DNA of 64,000 bases from Bog-756 sp052326605 (GCA_052326605.1 JBKQMB010000111.1:1-64000); one strand, 5' to 3'; shown: positions 16,923 to 25,986, counted from the stretch's first letter. Translations and numbers: made by a program. Notes: a model not told the origin generated them from the sequence alone.

Positions 16923-17747
16923 CTACAGCGGAAGCGGCGAATTCGTGGGGGCCGGGCGGGTCACGACCCCGGTGGGCCGCATCTGGGTCACGTCGCCGCT
17001 CGGCCCGGTACCTGTCGTCCGGGGCGACTGGGAGGCCTGTGGATTCCCTGCGACCGGTCTGTTGCCCTCGGACGGCGACGAGACCGGTCCCGTTCCACCA
17101 CTCGGACCAGGCCCTGCATTCTCTTCGTGCTCCGTGCCCGCGTCGGAATCCGACTGGGCCGCCAGCGGGTGGACATTGTCGTCTACCCACTTCAAGAATT
17201 CGCCCAGGATGTTGCGCAGGCGCTGGCGCTCGCTTTCGAGGTGCTTGGACATGCCCTCCACCTCGTGATTGAGCCTGCTCCGTGCCCCTTCGAGACGCTC
17301 GATCTCCCCCCGGAGGCGCTCCTCCGACTCTGCGGCGATCTTCGATGCCAGGGCCTGGGCATCGTCGGTCAACAACCGGGCCTTGGCATCGGCCTCCGCG
17401 ATGATCCGAACGGCCTGGGCCTCCGAGTCGGCCTTGGTCTCGTCGACGAACTTCTGGGCCAGCAGCAGCGTCCGCTGCAGGGTGTCGTCGGGCACCGCCG
17501 GTTCGACCCGCTCGGGTTCGGGCTCGGGCTTCCGCTCGAGTTCGGCTTCCAGTTGGGAGATCCGCTCGGCCGCCTGCCGGAGCCGCTCTCCGTTCTGGCG
17601 GAGTTGCTCCTGGAGACCTTCGGCTTCGACCGCAGCCTTCTCGAGGTATTCGTCGACATCGTCCCGGTGGTAACCCTTGAGCGTCTCACGGAACTCGACG
17701 GTGCGAAGGGAGTCGAGGGCAGATTGGGAAGCATCCATGTCGACCAT
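16923..17747 (-). CDS. DivIVA/Wag31-like polar growth and septum-site protein
   Basis: 274 residues. LDSLRTVEFRETLKGYHRDD, then VDEYLEKAAVEAEG, is the DivIVA N-terminal lipid-binding domain (FxxxxxGY-x4-VDxYL). A long coiled coil covers about 35-205, interrupted near 75-95 by a Glu/Pro-rich linker. The C-terminal 70 residues are Gly/Ser/Pro-rich and disordered. In actinobacteria such proteins mark poles and recruit wall synthesis. ATG 17747 has no Shine-Dalgarno and ATG 17738 is an alternative. The sepF-yggT-divIVA order downstream of ftsZ is the classical Gram-positive arrangement. Confidence 0.88.
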   Translation of the reverse strand: MVDMDASQSALDSLRTVEFRETLKGYHRDDVDEYLEKAAVEAEGLQEQLRQNGERLRQAAERISQLEAELERKPEPEPERVEPAVPDDTLQRTLLLAQKFVDETKADSEAQAVRIIAEADAKARLLTDDAQALASKIAAESEERLRGEIERLEGARSRLNHEVEGMSKHLESERQRLRNILGEFLKWVDDNVHPLAAQSDSDAGTEHEENAGPGPSGGTGPVSSPSEGNRPVAGNPQASQSPRTTGTGPSGDVTQMRPTGVVTRPAPTNSPLPL

Positions 17748-17833
17748 GCTAGCGGCGAAACCAAGACGGTCACGGGATCAAACCGGGAGGTGCGCGAGAA
17801 GGAGCGAGCCCGTCCCCTCCGGTCCGGGACTGC

Positions 17834-18103
17834 TCAGCGCAGGAAGACGGAGATGACCACGTCGATCACCAGGAAGACGACCAGCACCGAGAGGTCCAGG
17901 CCCACCCCGCCCACCCTCACCGGCGGCATGATCCGGCGGACGGGTCGCAGCACCGGCTCGCAGATGGCCGCCAGCACCCGCTGGATCTTGAAGACCGGCG
18001 AGTCATAGGCGAGGCGTCCCGATACCGTCACCCAGCTGAGGATCGAGTAGGCGATCAGGATCAGCAGGAACAGGTAGAGCAGGTCGACGATGAGCCCTAT
18101 CAC
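17834..18103 (-). CDS. YggT family membrane protein
   Basis: 89 residues with two hydrophobic segments (about 5-28 and 68-88) flanking PVFKIQRVLAAICEPVLRPV and RRIMPPVRVGGVGLDLSVLV, the signature of YggT. The family is found next to sepF and divIVA in many Gram-positive bacteria and is thought to help assembly at the membrane, with no defined activity. The GTG start at 18103 follows GGGAG nine bases upstream. The gene lies 46 bp after the sepF stop. Confidence 0.9.
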   Translation of the reverse strand: MIGLIVDLLYLFLLILIAYSILSWVTVSGRLAYDSPVFKIQRVLAAICEPVLRPVRRIMPPVRVGGVGLDLSVLVVFLVIDVVISVFLR

Positions 18104-18149
18104 GTAGGATCACTCCCATTTGGCGCGAGGCAGGAGGCAGGAGAAGGGG

Positions 18150-18725
18150 TCAGGGATTGACCAATCCACGGTCGGCGAGCCGCTGGCGCTCCTCGTCCGA
18201 TACCTTCACGTTCGACGGGGTGAGCAGGAACACCTCGTCGGCGACCCGCTCCATTCCGCCGGACAGCGCATAGGTCACGCCGCTGCAGAAATCGATCATC
18301 CGCCGCTGCAGATCGCGATCTGCACTCTGCATGTTGACGATGACCGGTTGGTTGTTCATGAGCCGGTTGGCGATCTCCTGGGCGTCGGCGAACCGTCCAG
18401 GGGCCACGATGTGCACGCGGGCGCCAGCAGCGTCCTGGGAGATCGGTCGCACCGACGACGTTCCAACCGTCGTCCGCGTCCCCACCGGCGTGGGAGTCAG
18501 CGTCGGGGATGGCGCCACCCCATTGGTCTCGTCCCGGTTCAGCGTGCGTATGCGCGACTTGGGGGCCGCAAGCGGCAACTCCTCGGCGTCGTCCGTTCCG
18601 ACGGACCGCTGGGTCGCCCGACCGACAGCCGTCGGTGACCGCGACTCGTAGTCGTCGTAGTCGTCGTAGTCGTCGTCGACAAGGCCCAGATAGGCCATGG
18701 TCTTTTTCATAAACGAAGCTGGCAT
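18150..18725 (-). CDS. sepF: Cell division protein SepF
   Basis: 191 residues. An N-terminal amphipathic segment (MKKTMAYLGLV) typical of the SepF membrane anchor is followed by an acidic run and a variable linker. The SepF core occupies about 95-185 (ARVHIVAPGRFADAQEIANR, QPVIVNMQSAD, RMIDFCSGVTYALSGG, VFLLTPSNVKVS). SepF tethers FtsZ to the membrane and replaces FtsA in actinobacteria, consistent with the missing ftsA. ATG 18725 is supported by GGAGG six bases upstream. Confidence 0.93.
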   Translation of the reverse strand: MPASFMKKTMAYLGLVDDDYDDYDDYESRSPTAVGRATQRSVGTDDAEELPLAAPKSRIRTLNRDETNGVAPSPTLTPTPVGTRTTVGTSSVRPISQDAAGARVHIVAPGRFADAQEIANRLMNNQPVIVNMQSADRDLQRRMIDFCSGVTYALSGGMERVADEVFLLTPSNVKVSDEERQRLADRGLVNP

Positions 18726-18839
18726 CGGTTCCTCCCGCTCACAGCGTAGTGCGTGGCATCGCCAGCGGGTGGAGCGCGGGATCCGGCCCGAAGATCGCCT
18801 GGATGCTCCCCCCTGCCGCCTGGTCCGCCCCGGCAGCCG

Positions 18840-19631
18840 TCATCGGGGCCCGGGGGGCGTCTCCACGTGCCCAGGTCTGGGAGGCCGTGGGCCAAACAGG
18901 GCACGACCGAGCCGGACCATGGTCGAGCCCTCGGACACCGCCACTTCGAGATCGTCCGACATGCCCATGGACCGGACGGCAAGATCGAGTCGGTCCGCCA
19001 GGGTGGAGACGAGCCGGAACCCAGTTCGCGACTGTTCCGGCGGTCCGGGGGGTCCCACTGCCATCAGGCCGGCGACGTCGAGATCCTCGTCCCTCAGCGC
19101 CGCCACCAAACCCTCGACCTGGTCGGGCGGAGTTCCGCCCCGGCCTGCCAGCCCGGCCACGTCGACCTCGACGAGAACCATGGCACCGGGCCGGCGCTTG
19201 GCGATGGCCCGACCCTCCTCCACGCGAGAGACCGCCTGCCAGCAGGACACCACCGGGGCGAGCCGGGCGACCTTGTTGCGCTGGATGGCCCCGAGGAAGT
19301 GCCATACCGGCTCCGGCCGCCCCCCCTTTGCCGACAAGACGGCCTGGCCTGCGGCTTCCCCTACGATCTCGGCCACCACCTCGCCGGAACCGGCCTCCGG
19401 GCCCGCCGCCAGTTCGCGGGCCTTGGCAACCAGTTCGTCCGCATAGTTCTCGCCGATGTCGGTCAGCCCGGCATCGAGGGCGCTCCGGACAGCATCCACG
19501 CCGAACCCCTTGGTTACCGCCACCAGCCGGACCGAGGCGGGGTCATCCGACGCCGAGGCGATCCGGCGTCGGATGCCGTCGAGTCGCTCGGTGAACCCGA
19601 TCGGCTCAATCCCACCAGGCGCCGGCGTCAT
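18840..19631 (-). CDS. YggS/PLPBP-family pyridoxal-phosphate homeostasis protein
   Basis: 263 residues. VRLVAVTKGFGVDAVRSALD carries the PLP-binding Lys; DIGENYADELVAKA, WHFLGAIQRNK, SMGMSDDLEVAVSEGSTMVR and GRALFG are the usual YggS motifs of a monomeric alanine-racemase-like barrel without racemase activity. It buffers PLP in the cytoplasm. ATG 19631 overlaps the stop of the upstream gene (ATGA). Co-location with ftsZ, yfiH and sepF is widespread. Confidence 0.92.
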   Translation of the reverse strand: MTPAPGGIEPIGFTERLDGIRRRIASASDDPASVRLVAVTKGFGVDAVRSALDAGLTDIGENYADELVAKARELAAGPEAGSGEVVAEIVGEAAGQAVLSAKGGRPEPVWHFLGAIQRNKVARLAPVVSCWQAVSRVEEGRAIAKRRPGAMVLVEVDVAGLAGRGGTPPDQVEGLVAALRDEDLDVAGLMAVGPPGPPEQSRTGFRLVSTLADRLDLAVRSMGMSDDLEVAVSEGSTMVRLGRALFGPRPPRPGHVETPPGPR

Positions 19632-20278
19632 CCGACGGGCGTCACGTCGGATGACCACACGAGCAGAGCCTGGCGCCCGGCGTCGCCCCTGGCCCGGTGC
19701 GAGAAGTACCCCGTTGAGCATGCGGTGCACGCTCCCACCCCCGGGATCTCCCTCACCCCGCTGACGGCCAGGGCCGCCGACACCGTGGCGGGGAGGTCGA
19801 GCCCCGGCCGGCCGGCCGCCGTGCCGCCACGGACGCCCGGCCCGTAGCGCCCGACCACCCGGGCCAGGTCGTTCTCGCCGAACTCGTAGCACCCGGGGTG
19901 GATGCAGGGACCGAGCGCACCGACCACATCGGTGGCTCCCATCGCCCGCATGGCGCCCACGGCCTCTTCCAGGACCCCTTCCATCAGCCCCCGCCATCCT
20001 GCGTGGACGGCGGCGAAGACCCCTTCCCCGCTCCCCAGCGCGACCGGGGCACAGTCGGCGGTGAGCACCGCCAGGCATGCCGCCGGCGCCGACGACACCA
20101 GGGCGTCGCCCTGCCCGGCGAAGGCCGCGGTGATCGCCCGGCCCGCCCCGTCGGCCGGTCTGGCGGCCGGGGTCTCGGAGCCGGCCCGGACCACCGTGGC
20201 CCCGTGCACCTGCTGCAGCCAGTGGACCTCGTCGATCGGCACCGGGTGCGCTCCCCGACCGGTCACCACGAAGGCCAA
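19628..20278 (-). CDS. YfiH/laccase-domain (polyphenol oxidase) family protein
   Basis: 216 residues from TTG 20278. VHWLQQVHGATVV, LAVLTADCAPVAL, FAAVHAGWRGLMEGVL, GPCIHPGCYEFGEND and CTACSTGYFSHRARGDAGRQ are the motifs of the YfiH family (purine nucleoside phosphorylase/adenosine deaminase activity; formerly polyphenol oxidase), including the Cys and His ligands. Sequence that looks homologous (DGSWGDLRPTADEPVGG) continues upstream in the same frame to about 20401, where it meets the ftsZ stop. That stretch contains no ATG, GTG or TTG, so the true start may be non-canonical (a CTG overlaps the ftsZ stop at 20399-20401). The stop overlaps the yggS start. Confidence 0.82.
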   Translation of the reverse strand: MAFVVTGRGAHPVPIDEVHWLQQVHGATVVRAGSETPAARPADGAGRAITAAFAGQGDALVSSAPAACLAVLTADCAPVALGSGEGVFAAVHAGWRGLMEGVLEEAVGAMRAMGATDVVGALGPCIHPGCYEFGENDLARVVGRYGPGVRGGTAAGRPGLDLPATVSAALAVSGVREIPGVGACTACSTGYFSHRARGDAGRQALLVWSSDVTPVG

Positions 20279-20397
20279 CCGGGCCAGCCCGCTCCCACCG
20301 ACCGGTTCGTCGGCCGTTGGCCTGAGATCACCCCACGACCCGTCACTCCACGCCGCATGGATGTCCCCGATCAGCCGGATGGAGGCGACGCCCGGGG

Positions 20398-21519
20398 TCA
20401 GCGAAGGAACGAGGGCACGTCGAATTCGTCGTCACCCAGGTCGAGGTCCTCGTCCTTCGGCGTGGCGAAGATGTCCTCGTGCGCGTTCTCCACCCCGAGT
20501 ACACGGCTCCGGGTCTCCTCGCGTCCGGTGGACTCCACATGCGCGGCGCCACCGCGGGCCGGCGCCTCCCACCGTTCGAACCCGGCGGCAATGACGGTGA
20601 CCCTCACCTCTTCCCCCATGGCTTCGTCGATCACACTGCCGAAGATGATGTTGGCATCGGGGTGGGCCACCCCGTGAATGATCTCCGCTGCCTCGTTGAC
20701 CTCGAACAGGCCCAGGTCTGGACCGCCTGCGATGTTGAGCAGGATGCCGCGTGCCCCCTCGATGGAGGCCTCGAGCAGTGGGCTGGTGATCGCCGCCCGA
20801 GCCGCATTGACCGACCGACCCTCCCCGGTGGCCGAGCCGATCCCCATGATGGCCGTGCCTGCGTTGCTCATGATCATCTTCACGTCGGCGAAGTCGGTGT
20901 TGATCAGTCCGGGCACGGTGATCAGGCTGGTGATCCCCTGGACCCCCTGCATGAGCACCTCGTCGGCCATCTTGAACGCATTGACCATGGACGTCTTCTC
21001 GTTGGAGACGGTGAGCAGGCGGTCGTTGGGGATGATGATGAGGGTGTCGACCTTCTCCTTCAGGTTCTGGATGCCCTGTTCGGCCTGGACGGAGCGCCGC
21101 CTTCCCTCGAAGGTGAAGGGGCGGGTGACGACGCCGATGGTGAGTGCCCCGAGACCCTTCGCGATCTCCGCCACCACCGGGGCCGCGCCCGTTCCGGTCC
21201 CACCGCCCTTGCCGGCGGTGATGAAGACCATGTCGGCGCCCTTCAGCGCCTCTTCGATCTCCGATCGGTGCTCCTCGGCGGCCAGACGCCCCACCTCGGG
21301 ATCGCTCCCCGCTCCCAACCCCCGGGTCAGCTGGCGTCCGATGTCCAGCTTGAGATCGGCATCGCTCATCAGCAGGGCCTGGGCATCGGTGTTCGTGGCG
21401 ATGAACTCGACCCCGCGAAGGCCCGCATCGATCATGCGGTTGACGGCGTTGACGCCACCTCCACCCACTCCCACCACTTTGATGACGGCGAAATAGTTGT
21501 TCTGCGCCGGAACGGTCAT
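20398..21519 (-). CDS. ftsZ: Cell division GTPase FtsZ
   Basis: 373 residues. The tubulin signature GGGTGTGAAP begins at residue 105, KVVGVGGGGVNAVNRMID opens the nucleotide-binding domain, and the T7 loop contains GLINTDFADVK. The C-terminal peptide DDEFDVPSFLR matches the conserved tail used by SepF and other partners. FtsZ polymerises at mid-cell to form the Z ring. It has its own promoter in the 156-bp gap after ftsQ. ATG 21519 is used, with a purine-rich AAGGG a few bases upstream. Confidence 0.97.
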   Translation of the reverse strand: MTVPAQNNYFAVIKVVGVGGGGVNAVNRMIDAGLRGVEFIATNTDAQALLMSDADLKLDIGRQLTRGLGAGSDPEVGRLAAEEHRSEIEEALKGADMVFITAGKGGGTGTGAAPVVAEIAKGLGALTIGVVTRPFTFEGRRRSVQAEQGIQNLKEKVDTLIIIPNDRLLTVSNEKTSMVNAFKMADEVLMQGVQGITSLITVPGLINTDFADVKMIMSNAGTAIMGIGSATGEGRSVNAARAAITSPLLEASIEGARGILLNIAGGPDLGLFEVNEAAEIIHGVAHPDANIIFGSVIDEAMGEEVRVTVIAAGFERWEAPARGGAAHVESTGREETRSRVLGVENAHEDIFATPKDEDLDLGDDEFDVPSFLR

Positions 21520-21541
21520 GGAATCCCTTACCCTCGACCAA

Positions 21542-21562
21542 AGGTTGAAACCGTTCCAACCT
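21542..21562 (-). repeat. Inverted repeat in the ftsZ leader
   Basis: AGGTTG (21542-21547) and CAACCT (21557-21562) flank 9 bases. It lies between the predicted ftsZ -10 element and the ATG. It may be a leader hairpin or an operator. Confidence 0.4.
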
Positions 21563-21576
21563 GCGAGTTCGTGACA

Positions 21577-21605
21577 ACGATACGGTCAGCCGAGTATCCG
21601 GTCAA
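21577..21605 (-). promoter_or_regulatory. ftsZ promoter
   Basis: On the minus strand: TTGACC (21605-21600), a 17-bp spacer, then TATCGT (21582-21577). Both hexamers and the spacing fit a housekeeping sigma promoter. The leader to the ATG at 21519 would be about 50 nt. Confidence 0.65.
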
Positions 21606-21675
21606 GCACCGACGAGACGCAGGGGACGCCTCGAAGGGTCCGGTGGGCCCGGCCGGGCGTCGGCCCGGCCCCCCA

Positions 21676-22482
21676 TCAGCCGCTCACCGTCGGCGATTGG
21701 GGCACGGTGACGTCGATGGTGGTGGCGCCACGCAGGGAGGCGTGGGCGACGATGGCGGCCACGTCCTCGTACTTGCTCGGTAGGTCGCTGGCCGTCCCCA
21801 TCTGGACGGTGATCCCCGAGGTGAGGGCAAGGGAGACGGTCTGATCCGGCGCCTCCGTCACCGACACCACCTGGGCAGCGAAGGCAGGCGGCAGCGTGCG
21901 GGACACGGCCAGGCCGGCCGAGGCGGTGGCGGGGAGCGTGTCGCCGACCGGTGCCGGGGGCACCCCCCCGTCGGCGGTGTGCACGATGAGCACGACCGGG
22001 CCCGGGGCCCGTCCCGGTCGGACCTGCAGCGTTCGGCCGTTGCCGTCCAACGTGGACCACGACGCACCCGGGCCGGCCATCTGCGCCACCGGTACCCGCT
22101 CGGTGACCTGGATCTCCACCCCGTCGGGCCAGTGCCGGTGCACCTTGGCGGCGGCGATGTACGGCAGCGCCTCCACCCGGCCGGCGGTGGTCCCCGGGTC
22201 CAGTCCGATCAGCGGCGGGTGACGGTCCAGGCCGGCCGCAGCCACGATGGCGGCATCGCTGGTGTGGGGATGCGTGCCCGTCACCGTGATGACGCGGGCG
22301 CTGAACCACCGGGTGTGCAACACGGTCACGGCACCGGCCACCAAGGCCAGCGCCACGACCACCACCACGATCCGTCGCATGCGACGACGGCCCCGGCTGC
22401 GCTCGATCTCCTGGCGCCGCTGGCGGATCCTCGGGTCGATCGACCGGGGGGCGTCCACCGCCGTGCGTGCGGGGGGCGTCAC
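21676..22482 (-). CDS. ftsQ: Cell division protein FtsQ
   Basis: 268 residues. A basic cytoplasmic N-terminus (RQRRQEIERSRGRRRMRR) is followed by one transmembrane helix (about 38-56), then a POTRA-type domain (RWFSARVITVTGTHPHTSDA, LPYIAAAKVHRHWPDGVEIQ, VTERVPVAQ) and the FtsQ beta domain. It is a bitopic divisome scaffold linking early and late proteins. GTG 22482 overlaps the murB stop (GTGA). The sequence is divergent, as usual for FtsQ, but position and architecture are decisive. Confidence 0.88.
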   Translation of the reverse strand: MTPPARTAVDAPRSIDPRIRQRRQEIERSRGRRRMRRIVVVVVALALVAGAVTVLHTRWFSARVITVTGTHPHTSDAAIVAAAGLDRHPPLIGLDPGTTAGRVEALPYIAAAKVHRHWPDGVEIQVTERVPVAQMAGPGASWSTLDGNGRTLQVRPGRAPGPVVLIVHTADGGVPPAPVGDTLPATASAGLAVSRTLPPAFAAQVVSVTEAPDQTVSLALTSGITVQMGTASDLPSKYEDVAAIVAHASLRGATTIDVTVPQSPTVSG

Positions 22483-23411
22483 CCGGCACGCTCCGGGAGG
22501 TCGTCGAAGCCGACCATCTGCACCTCGGTGTGCAACGTCACTCCGGTGGCGGCGGCCACGGTGGCCTGCACGTGGTCGATCAGCCGCCTCACGTCGTCGG
22601 CGGAGCCGCCCTGGTCGGCCTGGATGAAGTTGGCGTGCTTGGTCGACACCTCGGCCGTGCCCATGCGGGCGCCCTTCAGCCCGCAGGCCTCGATGAGCCT
22701 TCCCGCCGAGTCTCCGGGTGGATTGGTGAACACCGATCCGGCGTTGCTACCCCCGGGTTGGTTGGCCCGGCGCCACCGCACGATCTCGTCGATGGTGGCC
22801 CGGGCGGTGGCCGGATCACCGGCCTCGAGGCGGAAGGTGCCCTCGGTGACCATCTCTGTGGGGGCTACGGAGGTGTGCCGGTAGCCGGCCCCGAGTCGCT
22901 CGACCGGCGCCCCGTGGGCCGTCCCCGTGGCCAGATCCACCCATCGGTAGCGGACCAGGGAGGCGGCGGTGTCCGAACCGTGCCCCCCCGCGTTCATCCG
23001 GATCGCCCCGCCGACCGACCCGGGAACCCCGACCGCCCACTCCAGCCCGTGGAGCCCGGCTGCTGCGGTCCGCCGGGCCAGCACCGGCAGGCTGAGAGCG
23101 GCGCCGGCACGAACGTGGGTCCCCTCGATGGACAGGGTCTCGAATCCGGCTCCGAGGGAGACCGCCAGGCCGTCGAAGCCGCGGTCTGCGACAAGGAGGT
23201 TCGAGCCGCGCCCCACCACCAACACCGGCACGTTCCGGCCGGCCAGCGTGTGCCCCACGGCCACCAGTCGGGCCTCGTCATCGGCTTCCACGAACAGGGC
23301 GGCGGTACCCCCCACCCGGTAGGTGGTCAGGGCACCCAGCGGATGGTGGCGGCGGGCCACGGGTCCCAGGGCCTGCCCGACGGTATCCAGGTCGCCCGGC
23401 GCCGTGGTCAT
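22479..23411 (-). CDS. murB: UDP-N-acetylenolpyruvoylglucosamine reductase MurB
   Basis: 310 residues. TTYRVGGTAALFVEADDEAR and VVGRGSNLLVADRGFDGL form the FAD-binding domain; GVPGSVGGAIRMNAGGHG, GYRHTS, GSVFTNPPGDSAGRLIEACG and STKHANFI are type I/II MurB motifs including the catalytic Ser and Glu regions. It reduces UDP-GlcNAc-enolpyruvate to UDP-MurNAc with NADPH. ATG 23411 overlaps the murC stop (ATGA), preferred over a GTG five codons upstream. Confidence 0.94.
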   Translation of the reverse strand: MTTAPGDLDTVGQALGPVARRHHPLGALTTYRVGGTAALFVEADDEARLVAVGHTLAGRNVPVLVVGRGSNLLVADRGFDGLAVSLGAGFETLSIEGTHVRAGAALSLPVLARRTAAAGLHGLEWAVGVPGSVGGAIRMNAGGHGSDTAASLVRYRWVDLATGTAHGAPVERLGAGYRHTSVAPTEMVTEGTFRLEAGDPATARATIDEIVRWRRANQPGGSNAGSVFTNPPGDSAGRLIEACGLKGARMGTAEVSTKHANFIQADQGGSADDVRRLIDHVQATVAAATGVTLHTEVQMVGFDDLPERAG

Positions 23412-24820
23412 CCCCCGTTCACCCACACCGGCTCGGACAGCAGCTCGTCCGGGAGCGAAGTGAGGTCACCGGCTCCGAGGGTGCAGCACAGGTCCCCGGG
23501 CTCGAGGAGCGCGCCGACCGTCCGACCCAGGTCCCCGCGACCGGCAACGTAGTACACCGGCATCTGGGGCACTGACCGGCGGACGGCGTCGGCCACCAGC
23601 CGGCCGGAGACTCCGGGCACCGGCGCTTCACCGGCACCATAGACGTCGGCCACCACCACCACGTCGGCGTCCCCGAACGCGGTGCCGAATTCGGCCCACA
23701 GCTCGGCGGTCCGGCTGTAGCGGTGGGGCTGGAACACGGCGACCACCCTCCGCCAGTTGCCGTTGCGGGCAGCGGCCAGAGCTGCCCGCACCTCGCTCGG
23801 CAGGTGTGCGTAGTCGTCGACGAAGGTGACCCCGCCGACCGAGCCCCGGAACTCGAAGCGTCGGGCCACGCCGGCGAAACGGGCCAGGGCCCTCGCCGCT
23901 GCGTCGAACGGGACCCCGGCGGCCAACGCGGCCACCGCCGCCACCGCTGCGTTCTTGGCGTTGTGAAGCCCGGGGACCGGCACGACCAGCCGTCCCAGGT
24001 CGTTGCCGCCCGGTGCCGACAGCTCGAACGACAACGAGCTGCGGGCCAGATCGAGGTCGGTCATCCGGAAGGTGCTCTCCGACGTGGTGCCGACCACGTC
24101 GGCGCCGGTTGCCCGCCCGATCTCCGCAGCCACCGGGTCGTCCCCGCCCACCACCCGGCGGGAACGGGCGGATGCCACGAACTCCTCGAACGCGGCCCGC
24201 ATCGCGGCGAATGTCCCGTAGTGGTCGAGATGGTCTGCTTCGACGTTGGTGACGATGGCGATGTCGGGAACCAGCGACAGGAAGGTGCCGTCGCTCTCGT
24301 CGGCCTCGACCACGATCCACTCGCCGCTGTCCCACACCGCGTTGGTGCCGATCTCGTTGACCTCCCCTCCGATGAGGAACGAGGGCCGCATCCCGGCCTC
24401 GACCAGGATCAGGGCCAGCATCGATGCGGTCGTGGTCTTCCCGTGTGTCCCGGCCACGGCGATGCAGCGGCGCAGTCCGGTGATGGCGGCCAGGGTGTGT
24501 GCCCGGGGCAGCACCGGCACGCCGCGGCGACGGGCCTCCACCACCTCCGGGTTGCTCTCGGCAACCGCCGTGGACACCGTGAGCGCATCGGCAGTCCCGA
24601 CGTTGCCCGCCTGGTGGCCGATCTCCACGTTGATGCCGGAGCGCCTCAGCCGGTCGGTGACGGCGGAGTCCTTCAGGTCACTGCCGGTGACCGTGTGACC
24701 CATTGCCTGCAGCACGGTGGCGATGGCGCTCATGCCGGCGCCTCCGATGCCCACCACATGCACGTGGATGGGCTCCGACAGGTCTCCGAGCGTACCGGTC
24801 CCGGGACCAGCGGCGCTCAC
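23408..24820 (-). CDS. murC: UDP-N-acetylmuramate--L-alanine ligase MurC
   Basis: 470 residues. The N-terminal Rossmann-like motif HVVGIGGAGMSAIA, the ATP-binding loop VAGTHGKTTTASM (near 122-134), EADESDGTFL, NVEADHLDHYG and VFQPHRYSRT are all present and in Mur-ligase order. It adds L-Ala to UDP-MurNAc, the first stem-peptide residue. GTG 24820 overlaps the murG stop (GTGA). Upstream in-frame codons lie within murG and are not conserved. Confidence 0.95.
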   Translation of the reverse strand: MSAAGPGTGTLGDLSEPIHVHVVGIGGAGMSAIATVLQAMGHTVTGSDLKDSAVTDRLRRSGINVEIGHQAGNVGTADALTVSTAVAESNPEVVEARRRGVPVLPRAHTLAAITGLRRCIAVAGTHGKTTTASMLALILVEAGMRPSFLIGGEVNEIGTNAVWDSGEWIVVEADESDGTFLSLVPDIAIVTNVEADHLDHYGTFAAMRAAFEEFVASARSRRVVGGDDPVAAEIGRATGADVVGTTSESTFRMTDLDLARSSLSFELSAPGGNDLGRLVVPVPGLHNAKNAAVAAVAALAAGVPFDAAARALARFAGVARRFEFRGSVGGVTFVDDYAHLPSEVRAALAAARNGNWRRVVAVFQPHRYSRTAELWAEFGTAFGDADVVVVADVYGAGEAPVPGVSGRLVADAVRRSVPQMPVYYVAGRGDLGRTVGALLEPGDLCCTLGAGDLTSLPDELLSEPVWVNGG

Positions 24821-25986
24821 GCCGCACCCTCCCCTGGGACAGGCCGGGCACAAGCCTCGACCACCCTCGCCCCGGCGGCGGCGGCGTCCCTGCGCCCGAG
24901 GGACTCCGCCGCACGACCCATGGCATCGAGAGCGCAGGGGTCGGCAAGCAGCAGGTCGAGCTCCTCGGCCAGCGCGTCCCCGTCACAGTCGGCGTCCGCC
25001 AACAGCACGGTCGCCCCCACCGCCTCGAGCACCCGGGCATTGGCGGTCTGGTGATCGCCCGGAGCCCCGGGGAGCGGCACCAGGATCGACGGGACGCCGG
25101 CCACCGCCAACTCGGCCACGGTCATCGCCCCGGACCGGCACACCACCACATCGGCCGCCGAGTAGACGGCGGCCATCCGCTCCTCGTAGGGCACCCGCGT
25201 AACGGACAGCACCCCGTTCGCCGACCCGCCCCTGCCCCCTGCGCCGGTGGCCTGGCCGTCGTACCGCTCCCAGTCGCGCCGGCCCACGATGTGGTAGATC
25301 GACCGGTCGCCGCGCCCGCTCCAACGCTCGGCCAACGCGGCTGCGGCTTCGTTGATACTGCGTGCCCCGAGGGAACCGCCGAACACGGCCACCGTGGGAC
25401 GGTCCTCCGGCAGGCCCAGCAGGCGACGGGCGGACCGGCGGTCCTCCGGCCCGCGCCGCGCCGCGGCGATCTCCGGTCTCACCGGCGTGCCGGTGACCAC
25501 CGCCCGTGGGAGTGGTGTCCCCTCCCACCCCGTCGCACTGGCCCGGGCGAAGCGGCCGAACAGTCGGATGGCCGCCCCGGGCACCGCATCGACATTCACC
25601 AGCACCAGGGGCACCCGCCGTACCACCGCGGCCAGCGAGGCGGCCAGGCTGGCATAGCCACCGACGGACACCACCACCCGGGGTCGGGCCCGGGCCACGA
25701 CGCGGAACCCCCCCACCAGGGCGATGCCCAGCTCCCAGAGCGAGCCGAGATTGCGCAGGACATCCCGGAGGCTCAGGCTGCGGACGATGCCCCGACCGGG
25801 CAGGAGGGTGAACGGGAACCCCCGGCCCTCCAGCGCGGCACGGTCCTGCCCCCGTTCGGATCCCACGAACTCGATGGTGCCCCGAGCGTGCCCGGCCTCG
25901 ACCAGCGCCTCGGCGATGGCAAGTGCCGGCTGGAGGTGGCCTGCGGTCCCACCCCCGGCCACCAACGCGAACCGCTCACCGCTCAC
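24817..25986 (-). CDS. murG: Lipid II-forming glycosyltransferase MurG
   Basis: 389 residues. VAGGGTAGHLQPALAIAEAL is the N-terminal glycine-rich loop; SVGGYASLAASLAAVVRRVP, FGGSLGARSINEAAA and the UDP-binding CRSGAMTVAELAVAGVPSIL region follow, as expected for this GT28 enzyme. It transfers GlcNAc from UDP-GlcNAc to lipid I on the inner face of the membrane. It has a short Gly-rich insertion (ATGAGGRGGSANG) near residue 250. GTG 25986 overlaps the ftsW stop. Confidence 0.95.
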   Translation of the reverse strand: MSGERFALVAGGGTAGHLQPALAIAEALVEAGHARGTIEFVGSERGQDRAALEGRGFPFTLLPGRGIVRSLSLRDVLRNLGSLWELGIALVGGFRVVARARPRVVVSVGGYASLAASLAAVVRRVPLVLVNVDAVPGAAIRLFGRFARASATGWEGTPLPRAVVTGTPVRPEIAAARRGPEDRRSARRLLGLPEDRPTVAVFGGSLGARSINEAAAALAERWSGRGDRSIYHIVGRRDWERYDGQATGAGGRGGSANGVLSVTRVPYEERMAAVYSAADVVVCRSGAMTVAELAVAGVPSILVPLPGAPGDHQTANARVLEAVGATVLLADADCDGDALAEELDLLLADPCALDAMGRAAESLGRRDAAAAGARVVEACARPVPGEGAA

